A DNA stretch of 64,000 bases. Source: AEGEAN-183 sp045563675 (GTDB lineage: Bacteria > Pseudomonadota > Gammaproteobacteria > Magnimaribacterales > Magnimaribacteraceae). A program made the translations under genes and the position numbers. The stretch lies in NCBI GenBank assembly GCA_045563675.1, contig JBJLIX010000002.1, forward strand, positions 124,001-188,000, given 5' to 3'. Positions 42,979-51,687 of this stretch are shown here, piece after piece. Position 1 is the first letter of the stretch. Every line of letters begins with the position of its first letter. The notes beneath the pieces were generated by a model. The model did not search any database. It had not been told where the DNA came from and was given only the letters and a program-made list of their open reading frames with translations.

Positions 42979-44460
42979 ATGGCTTCTCAAGAATTGCTTG
43001 ATTCAGGTGAAGGGCAAAAATCTTTGCCTTATAGATTTGCAAGAGAAAAGAGAGTAATCGCAGTACCAAAAGAAAATAAAGTAATTGTTACAGCGGCAAA
43101 AAGTGTTTCTTTAGAAACAATCACTGAAATAAGAAGTTTTTTTAATAAGCCTCTTGAAATAAATTGGTTAAGCGCAGAAGACTTTGAAAAGAAATTATCG
43201 GACCAATACACCAATACAAGTACATCCTCTGAGCTGGCTGAAGGTATAGACGATAACTATGATTTATCTGCTTTAGCTGAAAATCTTCCAAAAACTTCAG
43301 ATTTACTTGACTCTGACAATGATGCTCCAGTGATAAGGTTAATAAACGCTATCCTTTCTGAAGCAATAAAATCTAATGCTTCTGATATACACATTGAACC
43401 GTATGAAGACCATTTATCAGTAAGGTTCAGAGTAGATGGAATATTATCTGAGATATTAAGACCTACGGGTAGAATTGCTCCAATGTTAAACGCAAGAGTT
43501 AAGGTTATGTCTAATCTTGATATTGCTGAGAAGAGAGTACCTCAAGATGGAAGAATGTCTCTCAAGCTAGGAGATAAATGGATTGATATCAGAGTCTCTA
43601 CTTTGCCTTCAAGTCACGGAGAGCGGGTTGTATTAAGAATTTTAGATAAAGCTGATACACAGCTAAACCTTGAGCAGTTAGGTATGAGTTCGAACACCTT
43701 GAAGCAGTTCAAGGAAATTTTAAAAAGCCCTAATGGAATTATTCTCGTTACTGGTCCTACGGGTTCAGGTAAGACCACAACACTCTATGCAGGTTTAAAT
43801 CTTATAAACGATCAAACAAGAAATATTTTGACAGTTGAAGACCCTGTCGAATATGCAATAGATGGAGTGGGTCAAACTCAGGTCAATACTAAAGTTGGTA
43901 TGACTTTTGCAAAAGGTCTTAGAGCAATACTAAGACAGGACCCAGATATTGTAATGGTTGGTGAAATTAGAGATCTAGAGACGGCAGAGATTGCAATTCA
44001 GTCCTCTCTTACTGGACATCTAGTCTTATCTACCGCGCATACAAATAATTCTGTTTCAGCTATTACTAGAATGGTTGATATGGGAGTAGAGTCTTATCTT
44101 CTTTCTTCGACTGTAAAAGCAATACTTGCTCAAAGATTAGTCCGAAGACTATGCTCTTTCTGTAAAGATAAATACACTTTAGATAGCTCGGTAGGGTCAT
44201 TAAAAAAAGGTCAAGAAATCTATAAATCTAAAGGCTGTAAAGAATGTAATGAAACAGGCTATAAGGGCCGAATTGGTATATTCGAACTTTTCTTGGTTAA
44301 CGATGCAATAAAAGAAGCCATTAGCAATGAAGCATCTGAGAATGAATTATCTTCTATAGGTTTTTCTAAATCCCTTAAGTTATCAGATTCAGGTTTTCAG
44401 TTAGTCTCTGAAGGCACAACATCTTTAGACGAAGTTTTAAGAGTTACAAGTGAGAAATAA
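42979..44460 (+). CDS. gspE: Type II secretion ATPase GspE
   Basis: A 493-residue cytoplasmic ATPase that powers pseudopilus assembly. N-terminal domain residues 1-110, then the ATPase with Walker A GPTGSGKTTT, Asp box VEDPVEYAIDGVGQTQVN, Walker B DIVMVGEIRDLETAEI and the His box. It has the four-Cys zinc module (CSFCKDK and CKECNETGYKGR) found in T2SS GspE. It starts 3 bp after gspD and forms the platform with GspF and GspL. Confidence 0.95.
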   Translation: MASQELLDSGEGQKSLPYRFAREKRVIAVPKENKVIVTAAKSVSLETITEIRSFFNKPLEINWLSAEDFEKKLSDQYTNTSTSSELAEGIDDNYDLSALAENLPKTSDLLDSDNDAPVIRLINAILSEAIKSNASDIHIEPYEDHLSVRFRVDGILSEILRPTGRIAPMLNARVKVMSNLDIAEKRVPQDGRMSLKLGDKWIDIRVSTLPSSHGERVVLRILDKADTQLNLEQLGMSSNTLKQFKEILKSPNGIILVTGPTGSGKTTTLYAGLNLINDQTRNILTVEDPVEYAIDGVGQTQVNTKVGMTFAKGLRAILRQDPDIVMVGEIRDLETAEIAIQSSLTGHLVLSTAHTNNSVSAITRMVDMGVESYLLSSTVKAILAQRLVRRLCSFCKDKYTLDSSVGSLKKGQEIYKSKGCKECNETGYKGRIGIFELFLVNDAIKEAISNEASENELSSIGFSKSLKLSDSGFQLVSEGTTSLDEVLRVTSEK

Positions 44461-44462
44461 TC

Positions 44463-45674
44463 ATGGCTGCTTTTGACTACGTAGCAATTAATCAAAAAGG
44501 GAAAAAAGAAAAAGGTGTAATAGCTGCTGATAGCTTAGAAAACGCTAGAAGAGAATTAAGAAATAGAAAACTTGCGCCTGTAAAAGTTTCTGAAGTAGGA
44601 AAAAAGCATAAGCTACTTAAAATGCTTGATCGTAAGATTAGCCTCAAAAATTTAGTAATTTTTACTAGACAACTTTCTGTATTAACAAGTGGTGGTGTTT
44701 CTTTAGATCAGGCTTTGAGGGTTATAGGTGAGCAGAGTTCTAATGCGCAGGTAAAGGAACAGTCTTTAACTATAGCATCACGAATAGAAGAGGGCTTTAC
44801 TCTTACTGAAGCCCTTAAAGAATTTCCACAGAGCTTTGATCGCCTATATGTTTCTTTGGTTTCAGCAGGCGAACGAGCAGGAGATATGTCTAATATTTTA
44901 GATAAGGCTGCATCTTATCTAGAAAGAAAATCTAGAATACAACAAGATATTACTGGTGCTTTGGTATATCCGGCAGTATTAATTACGGTCGCTTTAATAA
45001 TTGTACTTTTAATGTTAATTTTTGTTGTGCCAAGCGTAGTAAGTCAATTTGCTAATCTTAACCAAGAATTACCAATGCTCACTAGGTGGTTGATAGGCCT
45101 TTCAGACTTTATTTCGGGTCCTGCTATTTGGGTTATTTTAATAATATCTATAGGAATTTTTTCTTCATTTAAACTCTCTAATACCAAAAATATTTTTTCT
45201 ATAATAGATAAATTATTAATACGTATACCTGTTATTAAAGATTTTATAATAAATGCTAATTTAGCAAGATTTACAAGTTCTCTTAGTATTTTAAGAGACA
45301 ATGATATTCCAATAGTGCAAGCCTTGGATATATCAACAGCTACTATCTCTAATAGTTTTTTAAGGAACAGACTTGAAGAATCGCTTGTAAAGGTTTCAGA
45401 GGGCGATTCTTTTGCTAAGTCACTAAGTGCAGTCCCCTTAATTCCTCCAATAGTTATTCAAATGATTGATAGTGGTGAGAGAAGTGGAGAACTCGAAGAA
45501 ATGTTGACTAAATCAGCAGAATTTTTAGACTTAGAATTCCAACAATCAACAAAAGTTGCTTTGAATCTATTAGAGCCCTTAATTGTTGTTATGATGGGAG
45601 GAATAGTTGCAGGTATTATTGTTGCTGTACTTTTACCATTAATACAAATGAATAACCTTTCTCTTTTGGGGTAA
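44463..45674 (+). CDS. gspF: Type II secretion inner membrane protein GspF
   Basis: A 403-residue platform protein. An N-terminal segment (AAFDYVAINQKGKKEKGVIAA) and two T2SSF domains with three membrane segments (near residues 170, 220 and 375), each domain bearing the FTRQLSVLTSGGVSLDQAL or SLSILRDNDIPIVQALDI motif. Interacts with GspE, GspL and the pseudopilus. It starts 2 bp after gspE. Confidence 0.94.
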   Translation: MAAFDYVAINQKGKKEKGVIAADSLENARRELRNRKLAPVKVSEVGKKHKLLKMLDRKISLKNLVIFTRQLSVLTSGGVSLDQALRVIGEQSSNAQVKEQSLTIASRIEEGFTLTEALKEFPQSFDRLYVSLVSAGERAGDMSNILDKAASYLERKSRIQQDITGALVYPAVLITVALIIVLLMLIFVVPSVVSQFANLNQELPMLTRWLIGLSDFISGPAIWVILIISIGIFSSFKLSNTKNIFSIIDKLLIRIPVIKDFIINANLARFTSSLSILRDNDIPIVQALDISTATISNSFLRNRLEESLVKVSEGDSFAKSLSAVPLIPPIVIQMIDSGERSGELEEMLTKSAEFLDLEFQQSTKVALNLLEPLIVVMMGGIVAGIIVAVLLPLIQMNNLSLLG

Positions 45675-45679
45675 GCTAA

Positions 45680-46135
45680 ATGAATAAAATAAATAAAAAT
45701 TTTTTGAAATCCTACAAAAAAGGATTTAGTTTAATAGAAATACTTGTAGTTCTTTTAATAATAGGACTATTGACTACTTTGGTTGCAGTTAATGTTCTTC
45801 CAAGCCAAGACAGAGCTAGAATAGAAAAGTCTAAGGCCGATATAGCAATTTTAGGCAATGCACTCGAGATGTATAAAATGGAAAGGTTTAACTTTCCCGA
45901 AGAAGATATAGGGTTACGAGCTTTGTTAAAACCAGAAGACTCTTCATTCAAAAATAATTTAAATAATCGAGGGTATATTAAAAGCTTACCCAAAGACCCT
46001 TGGGGAAACGAATACCAATACCTTTTTCCTGGAGAATATGGTGAATATGATCTATTTTCTTTAGGAGCTGATGGAGAACAGGGCGGAGAAGGAATAAACG
46101 CAGATATAGGTAATTGGGATCCAGAAGTTGAATAA
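45680..46135 (+). CDS. gspG: Major pseudopilin GspG
   Basis: A 151-residue major pseudopilin. Prepilin cleavage lies between Gly and Phe in KKGFSLIEILVVLLIIGLL (about residue 15), leaving the conserved Glu5. The C-terminal DPWGNEYQYLFPGEYGEYDLFSLGADG is the typical calcium-binding region of GspG. It forms the pseudopilus pushing substrate through the secretin. The next gene starts 8 bp inside its end. Confidence 0.95.
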   Translation: MNKINKNFLKSYKKGFSLIEILVVLLIIGLLTTLVAVNVLPSQDRARIEKSKADIAILGNALEMYKMERFNFPEEDIGLRALLKPEDSSFKNNLNNRGYIKSLPKDPWGNEYQYLFPGEYGEYDLFSLGADGEQGGEGINADIGNWDPEVE

Positions 46136-46487
46136 AGGATCTCATTCAGGTTTTACACTGATAGAAGTTCTTGTAGCTTTAGCTATATTGGCTTTCGTTT
46201 TATCTTCCTCTTTAAAGATTTTCTCTTCGAATGCACAAGTAGTTTCAGTTTTAGAACAAAAAACTATGGCCAGCTTCGTTGCTGAAAATATATTAGTAAG
46301 GACTTTCACCTCTAATGATGAGCTGACCTATGCTAATGGTACTGAAACCCAGGCTGGGCAAGACTATGAATGGGAAAGAAGGGTTCTTTTTGAAGAAGAT
46401 GGAAAATCTGCACAGATAAGGGTAACTATTTCTTCAGAATCTACCAACGATGTCTATCGATTAACTGGCTATAAGGTTGTTAGATGA
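46128..46487 (+). CDS. gspI: Minor pseudopilin GspI
   Basis: A 119-residue minor pseudopilin with processing site HSGFTLIEVLVALAILAF (Gly before Phe, Glu at +5). The remainder (AENILVRTF, YEWERRV) matches GspI. It forms the pseudopilus tip with GspJ and GspK. It directly follows gspG; the gspH gene that usually lies between them is not here. Overlaps gspG by 8 bp and gspJ by 4 bp. Confidence 0.9.
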   Translation: MNKGSHSGFTLIEVLVALAILAFVLSSSLKIFSSNAQVVSVLEQKTMASFVAENILVRTFTSNDELTYANGTETQAGQDYEWERRVLFEEDGKSAQIRVTISSESTNDVYRLTGYKVVR

Positions 46488-47089
46488 ATAAAGGATTCAC
46501 TTTAATCGAAGTTCTTGTTGCTTTAGCTATTGTTGCGATTATTGGAGTAATGTCCTTTGCTGGGCTAATAACAACAGTAAAAAATAATGATATTACTATT
46601 TCTAGAATAGATCTTATGTCAAAAATAGTCATGGCGGATGAAATCCTTAAAAGAGATCTATTACATGCATTAGATAGAATACCTCGAGACGAAAGAGGAG
46701 AATCTTATGGTCATTCCTTTTACGGACTTAATCCAAGATTTGAAGGTGATTTATTAGCTTTTTCTGTCCATACGGGCAATAACTTAACATCTAAGAATGG
46801 AACCATCAGGTTTATTAGGTATACCTATGAAGACGAAAGCTTAAAGAGGATAGAATCAAACTTTGTAGATAAAACAGAAGACACCAAAGAAAGAGAGCAA
46901 GTTCTATTAAAAGGAGTTAAAAATATTTCTATTAGATTTAATCAAGGAAATCAATGGGTGGAAGATTGGCCTTTAACTGAGTGGACTTCAAATAATGGGT
47001 TACCCCAAGTTGCTGAAATTTCATATGAAGTCGAGGGTTTGGGTAATGTAGTTAGAAGATACATGTTGTCTTTTGGAGATTCATTGTGA
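46484..47089 (+). CDS. gspJ: Minor pseudopilin GspJ
   Basis: A 201-residue minor pseudopilin. Processing motif NKGFTLIEVLVALAIVAII at the N-terminus with Glu at +5. The body contains DEILKRDLLHALDR and ISIRFNQGNQWVEDWPL, typical of the GspJ fold. Part of the tip complex with GspI and GspK. It overlaps both neighbours by 4 bp, so translation is coupled. Confidence 0.9.
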   Translation: MNKGFTLIEVLVALAIVAIIGVMSFAGLITTVKNNDITISRIDLMSKIVMADEILKRDLLHALDRIPRDERGESYGHSFYGLNPRFEGDLLAFSVHTGNNLTSKNGTIRFIRYTYEDESLKRIESNFVDKTEDTKEREQVLLKGVKNISIRFNQGNQWVEDWPLTEWTSNNGLPQVAEISYEVEGLGNVVRRYMLSFGDSL

Positions 47090-48066
47090 GATCAAGAGAA
47101 AGAGGTGCAGCACTAGTAATAGTGCTTTTAGTTGTTGCAATAATAGCTACTTTAGGAGTTACGTCAGTAGATAGAATACAATATTCAATTAAAGAACGAT
47201 CGGACATCTCAATAAAACATCAATCCTTTTGGTATGCAGTAGGATTGGAATCAAAGGCGTTAGATTTTTTAAGAGAAAGGAATTTTTTAAAGAATATATC
47301 AAGCATATTAATTTCTGATGAAGATATGCCTACTATTTTAGTAGAAATTGAAGGTGGAAAAATTGAAGGTAGTTTAAGAGATTTAACTACATGTTTTAAT
47401 GTAAATAGTCTTGTAACAGCTTCTTCACAGAACCAATTAGTGGTCAATCAAGTTGGGGTTAATCAATTTAAAAGTCTTTTAAGTGCTTTTAATATGGATG
47501 AGCTAATGATAAATAAATTAACTTTTTCTTTAGTAGATTGGTTAGATTCAAACGACTTTACTGAAGAAGCAGATGGAGCTGAAGATGAATTTTATACTAG
47601 GCTTGATTCGCCCTACAGAAGCGCCAATCAAGAAATTTTTAATTTAAATGAACTTATAAATATAAAAAATTACGATGAAGAGATTCTAGAAATTATTTCC
47701 CCTTATTTATGCGCTCTACCAGAGACAGGGACTAATTATATAAATGTAAATGCTATTAATCGGAACCACCCAGAAATTTTAGTTATGCTTTTTGGAGAAG
47801 GACTTTCTTTGTCAGCTGCTCAGAGAATTCTTTCTGATAGGCCTTTATCAGGCTTTAAAGAAAAAAGAGAGTTACTTTCTCATCCTGAATTGTTAAATAT
47901 AAATATGTCTAATGCTGCTTTGAATAATGTAAAACTAGATTCTAGTTTTTATCAGCTAACTGTAGAAGTAGATAACTATGATTTCCCTTATTTACTTCGA
48001 TCTTACTTCGAGATCTTGGAATCAGGTAAAGTAAAGATTTATAAGAGAAGTATTGGAACTATCTAA
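47086..48066 (+). CDS. gspK: Minor pseudopilin GspK
   Basis: A 326-residue minor pseudopilin, the largest of the set and the tip cap. The N-terminal segment RERGAALVIVLLVVAIIATLG has Gly-Ala at the cleavage site and no Glu at +5, as expected for GspK. The large alpha domain (about residues 100-280) contains DWLDSNDF, NLNELINI and INVNAINRNHPEIL, hallmark GspK segments. Stop is followed at once by gspL (1-bp overlap). Confidence 0.92.
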   Translation: MRSRERGAALVIVLLVVAIIATLGVTSVDRIQYSIKERSDISIKHQSFWYAVGLESKALDFLRERNFLKNISSILISDEDMPTILVEIEGGKIEGSLRDLTTCFNVNSLVTASSQNQLVVNQVGVNQFKSLLSAFNMDELMINKLTFSLVDWLDSNDFTEEADGAEDEFYTRLDSPYRSANQEIFNLNELINIKNYDEEILEIISPYLCALPETGTNYINVNAINRNHPEILVMLFGEGLSLSAAQRILSDRPLSGFKEKRELLSHPELLNINMSNAALNNVKLDSSFYQLTVEVDNYDFPYLLRSYFEILESGKVKIYKRSIGTI

Positions 48067-49259
48067 TGAGCAAACTAGTTTTTCTTTATAACGCCCATGA
48101 GAAAAGAATCTCTTGGCTTATTGCAGATGATTCAGAAAGGCTATTAAAAAAAGGACATTCTAAAGATCTTTCAGAAGTATACGAAGAAGGAATGGAAGTT
48201 AAAGGTTTTATCTTTTCTCCTCAATTTACAAGTAAACGACTAGAAGTCCCGCCGACATCAAAGAAACAGATTATGGACTCAATTCCATTTCTGCTTGAAG
48301 ATCACCTTATAGGGTCCATAGAAGATTATCACTTCGTGTCATCTTCACGTAATAAAGAAGGAGAAATTCTAGTATCTCTTATTCCTATTACTACCATGGA
48401 ACAAGAGGTTAATGATTTACATAACGAAGAATTTTTTATTCACTCTTTAAGTCCTTTAGAGACTGCTTTTAAAGGGGAGCCCGGACAAAGTTTCATGGTT
48501 ATTTTAAAAGATCTATCAATATTAAGCCTTGGTAGCAATGGCGGCTACTGTGCAGAAACAACAACAATCTTAGAATTTTTAGAAACTGAGCTAATAGAAT
48601 CTAATACATCTTCCTTAAAAGTATTTCAGGATAAGAAAACTGAGCACATTGATTGGAAAAGTTATACGAAAGTTAAAGTCGATATTGAATTTTTTGAAGA
48701 TGAGGTGGATTTTCTTGAAAAAGTATCTCCTTTTCTAAATGACAACTTAAATTTATTACAAAACAGTTTCGCTCCAAAAGTAATGTGGAGTAAGTACTTT
48801 CATAAATGGAAATATGTTCTTGCAGGATTCCTATTAGTAGTAACATTTTATTTTTTACAAATAACTTTAGAAATTTATCAAAATAATTCTGCGGCTTTAA
48901 AACTTGTAGATCAATCAAAATCTCTTTATTACAGCGCTTTTCCTAACGAACCAAAAAATAGAGATCTTAAGACCCAGTTAAGAAAGAAGTTTAGAAACAA
49001 TGTTTTAATAAAGGAACCCTTCTTAATTACTGTTCAGAATATTACTGAGGTCATAACAAACAATGAAAATGTTTCTCTTTACTCAATGGTTTATGATCGA
49101 AATAAAAATCAGATCATTGTTGAACTACAATGCGCTCAATTTGAAGATCTAGAGAATATTAAATCTATTTTTCTTGAAAAAGGGTATTTAATAAACGTAG
49201 GTTCCTCAAAAAGAGTGGGCAATTCAATTTTAAGTGAAATATTTTTACAAAAGTCATGA
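48066..49259 (+). CDS. gspL: Type II secretion protein GspL
   Basis: A 397-residue protein with a cytoplasmic actin-like domain (residues 1-240; includes SKKQIMDSIPFLLEDHLIGS), one membrane segment (about 256-275, YVLAGFLLVVTFYFLQITLE) and a periplasmic ferredoxin-like domain. GspL anchors the GspE ATPase and binds GspM. Gene order and domain layout support the call although the sequence itself is divergent. Confidence 0.88.
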   Translation: MSKLVFLYNAHEKRISWLIADDSERLLKKGHSKDLSEVYEEGMEVKGFIFSPQFTSKRLEVPPTSKKQIMDSIPFLLEDHLIGSIEDYHFVSSSRNKEGEILVSLIPITTMEQEVNDLHNEEFFIHSLSPLETAFKGEPGQSFMVILKDLSILSLGSNGGYCAETTTILEFLETELIESNTSSLKVFQDKKTEHIDWKSYTKVKVDIEFFEDEVDFLEKVSPFLNDNLNLLQNSFAPKVMWSKYFHKWKYVLAGFLLVVTFYFLQITLEIYQNNSAALKLVDQSKSLYYSAFPNEPKNRDLKTQLRKKFRNNVLIKEPFLITVQNITEVITNNENVSLYSMVYDRNKNQIIVELQCAQFEDLENIKSIFLEKGYLINVGSSKRVGNSILSEIFLQKS

Positions 49260-49726
49260 AGAAAATATTTAACTCATTAAAGAGAAGGGAGCAACAACTG
49301 GTTTTTTCAGCAGCAATTTTTAGTTTTGTTGTGATTCTTCTTTTGATAAATTCTTTCCTTCACAACCAAAAAAACGAGGCAGTAATAAATTATCAGAAAA
49401 GTGAATCATTATATGAAGATGTAAATAAATCTTTATCCATTAAGAGTAAAGTCTTAAGTGAAGAAAAGATAAATCCCAATAATTTAAGTTCTACAGTTAG
49501 CTCATTAGCTAGAAATTTCAGTCTAACGATAGACAGAATTCAACCCACAGAAAATGCAGAAATAATAGTGTCTATAAATCAAGCCGAATTCAAGAATCTT
49601 TATGCTTGGTTAAAAGAGCTAGAATTAAAAAAAGGAGTTGTTTTAAGCAAGGCTTCAATAAGAGTAAATTCTACAAAAGGAAATATATCTGGAATTAGAG
49701 CTCAGTTAGTACTCAAAATTATCTAA
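49256..49726 (+). CDS. gspM: Type II secretion protein GspM
   Basis: A 156-residue bitopic protein: short cytoplasmic N-terminus (FNSLKRREQQLV), one membrane segment (about residues 17-36) and a periplasmic ferredoxin-like domain ending LKII. It partners GspL. It overlaps gspL by 4 bp and is 0 bp before gspN. The sequence is weakly conserved; size, topology and place in the operon are what support it. Confidence 0.85.
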   Translation: MKKIFNSLKRREQQLVFSAAIFSFVVILLLINSFLHNQKNEAVINYQKSESLYEDVNKSLSIKSKVLSEEKINPNNLSSTVSSLARNFSLTIDRIQPTENAEIIVSINQAEFKNLYAWLKELELKKGVVLSKASIRVNSTKGNISGIRAQLVLKII

Positions 49727-50449
49727 ATGAGAAAAAAGTATACGGTTCTTGCCTTTTTACTATTCTTATCTGTTTTAATTTTTTCTTTTCCTATGAGAGG
49801 TCTAGCAGGCATTTTAGATAACCAAGATTATATTTCCATAGAATCTGGAGAAGGGTTTTGGTGGAAAGGGCATCTAAGAGATGTCCAACTAAAAAACCAA
49901 AGAATAGGGGATATAAATATATCTTATAAACCTCTTGCTATTTTTCTAGGAAAATTTAAATTTAGGAGCTCTATAAGTGAACCAGGAATATCCGTAGAAG
50001 GTTTTTTTGGAAAAACTCTACTTGGCGATACTTTCATAGAAGAGTTAGAAATAACTCTCCTCCCTAATACTAAAAAAAACAATACAAAAATAGATTTAGA
50101 CAATATTGTTAATTTAATAGCAAAGATTGATTTTCTAGTTTTCGATCAAAGACAGTGCATTAAAGCTAGCGGCAATGGTATTGCTGAAGTAAAAGATATG
50201 TTCGGATTAATTCCAAAAAGCATTAAATTAGACTTTTTTCTTAGTTGTACTGACAGCAACATAAAGATAGTTTTTACTTCAGGTAAAGATGGTTTACTCG
50301 AAGGTAATCTGTTAATTAAAGACTTTTATGAATATGAACTAGAGGCAACTTCCAATCGTTTAGCAGACAGAATTAAAGAATTAAGCAAATTAAATTTTAA
50401 GAAAGAACCTTCTATAAAAATTTCTGGTAATCTTCAACAGCTGTTTTAA
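49727..50449 (+). CDS. gspN: Type II secretion protein GspN
   Basis: A 240-residue protein with one N-terminal membrane segment (about residues 7-27) and a beta-rich periplasmic part; SGEGFWWKGHLRDVQLKNQRIGDINI is typical of GspN. Not all type II systems have it, and its role is poorly defined. Last gene of the gsp operon; the following gene starts 10 bp later on the same strand but is unrelated in function. Confidence 0.8.
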   Translation: MRKKYTVLAFLLFLSVLIFSFPMRGLAGILDNQDYISIESGEGFWWKGHLRDVQLKNQRIGDINISYKPLAIFLGKFKFRSSISEPGISVEGFFGKTLLGDTFIEELEITLLPNTKKNNTKIDLDNIVNLIAKIDFLVFDQRQCIKASGNGIAEVKDMFGLIPKSIKLDFFLSCTDSNIKIVFTSGKDGLLEGNLLIKDFYEYELEATSNRLADRIKELSKLNFKKEPSIKISGNLQQLF

Positions 50450-50459
50450 TTAGTAACTT

Positions 50460-51041
50460 ATGTGTGGAAGATTTGCATTGAGAAATCCAGAGCCAGTAAA
50501 GGCTTTTTTTGATATTGATGATTTAGAAGGAAATTACAATATTGCTCCGGGTTCTCAAATTCTTTCAATATCTGAAGGGCCACATTTATTAAAATGGGGA
50601 TACACGCCTTATTGGGCAGATGAGCCATTTGAATTAATTAATGCGCGAGCAGAGACTTTATGGAAAAAGCCTTCATTTAGGAATTCAAGTAGATGTCTCA
50701 TACCTGCAGATGGCTGGTATGAATGGAAGAAAGAAGGAGATAAAAAGGTACCTTATTTTTTTCATCATTCAACTGATGACTTCTTTTGCTTTGCAGCAGT
50801 CTATGGAGGCTATAGAGGGGTAGTAGGTTGTGCCATAGTAACCACAGAAGCAAACAAAGAACTTGCCTCTATTCATAATAGAATGCCTGCAATATTAGAT
50901 AAATCTCTTTATCAAGATTGGATAAAAGGAAGTGAAGATGTTTTTGAAGAGACTATTAGTAAGCAAATAGAATTTTATGAAGTTAGCACATATGTTAACA
51001 ACCCTTCAAATAATGATGAACCATGTATCCTGCCTGTCTAA
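50460..51041 (+). CDS. HMCES/YedK-type DNA-protein crosslink repair protein
   Basis: A 193-residue SRAP domain protein. Cys2 (MCGRF, start methionine removed) is the residue that crosslinks abasic sites in single-stranded DNA. Other conserved points: NIAPG, NARAET, RCLIPADGWYEWKK with the active-site Glu, and the His of IHNRMPAIL. It shields abasic sites at stalled forks. It overlaps the TetR-family gene at its 3' end by 4 bp. Confidence 0.9.
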   Translation: MCGRFALRNPEPVKAFFDIDDLEGNYNIAPGSQILSISEGPHLLKWGYTPYWADEPFELINARAETLWKKPSFRNSSRCLIPADGWYEWKKEGDKKVPYFFHHSTDDFFCFAAVYGGYRGVVGCAIVTTEANKELASIHNRMPAILDKSLYQDWIKGSEDVFEETISKQIEFYEVSTYVNNPSNNDEPCILPV

Positions 51042-51637
51042 GCAGTTGACAGGTATGCCTTTACAGCCTTTTTTGCCTCGTTGATATAGCTTGGACTGAT
51101 GTAATTCTCTTCATTAAAACTAATAGCAAGAGTAGAAAGACAAATTTGAGAAGCAATATAAAGTTTATCTTTTTCTATCTTTATGTCTTTTTGATCAAAA
51201 GTATTGACAACAATTGTAGCAATAAGGCGTTTGTTTTGGTCATTGACAAAGCTGGATTTGGGTAGAGAATCAAGAAAAAAGAAAATCCTAGCACATGCTT
51301 TATTTTGATTAAGATAAATAGCTAAAAGATCAACGAATAAATTCATATACCAGTCAGGATCTTTAATTCTCACTCCTTCACTGTTATTTTCATATAGTTG
51401 ATTAAACTGATTAATATGCCTCTCTGATAAACCAAAAAATAGAGACTCATTACTAGGGAATAGTTTATATATAGTAGGTCTTTTCATCTTTGAAACTTTT
51501 GAAACTTTCTGTATTGTTACTGAATGTATCCCCTCAGTTAGGATAATTTCTTCTACTGTATCTAAAATAATTTCAAACCTTAGGACACTTCTTTTTTGTT
51601 TAGGTTTCTTTGGAATTAAATCTTTAATATTCATCAC
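51038..51637 (-). CDS. TetR/AcrR-family transcriptional regulator
   Basis: A 199-residue regulator. The N-terminal helix-turn-helix lies at about residues 20-65 (TEGIHSVTIQKVSKVSKMKRPTIYKLFPSNESLF), followed by a helical ligand-binding domain. It is divergent from the DUF885 gene with a 50-bp gap, so it may control that gene. Ligand unknown. Confidence 0.87.
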   Translation of the reverse strand: MMNIKDLIPKKPKQKRSVLRFEIILDTVEEIILTEGIHSVTIQKVSKVSKMKRPTIYKLFPSNESLFFGLSERHINQFNQLYENNSEGVRIKDPDWYMNLFVDLLAIYLNQNKACARIFFFLDSLPKSSFVNDQNKRLIATIVVNTFDQKDIKIEKDKLYIASQICLSTLAISFNEENYISPSYINEAKKAVKAYLSTA

Positions 51638-51687
51638 AGAGTTTCTTAAAAAACTGTAGACTTCGTATTTATATTCTTAGACATACT

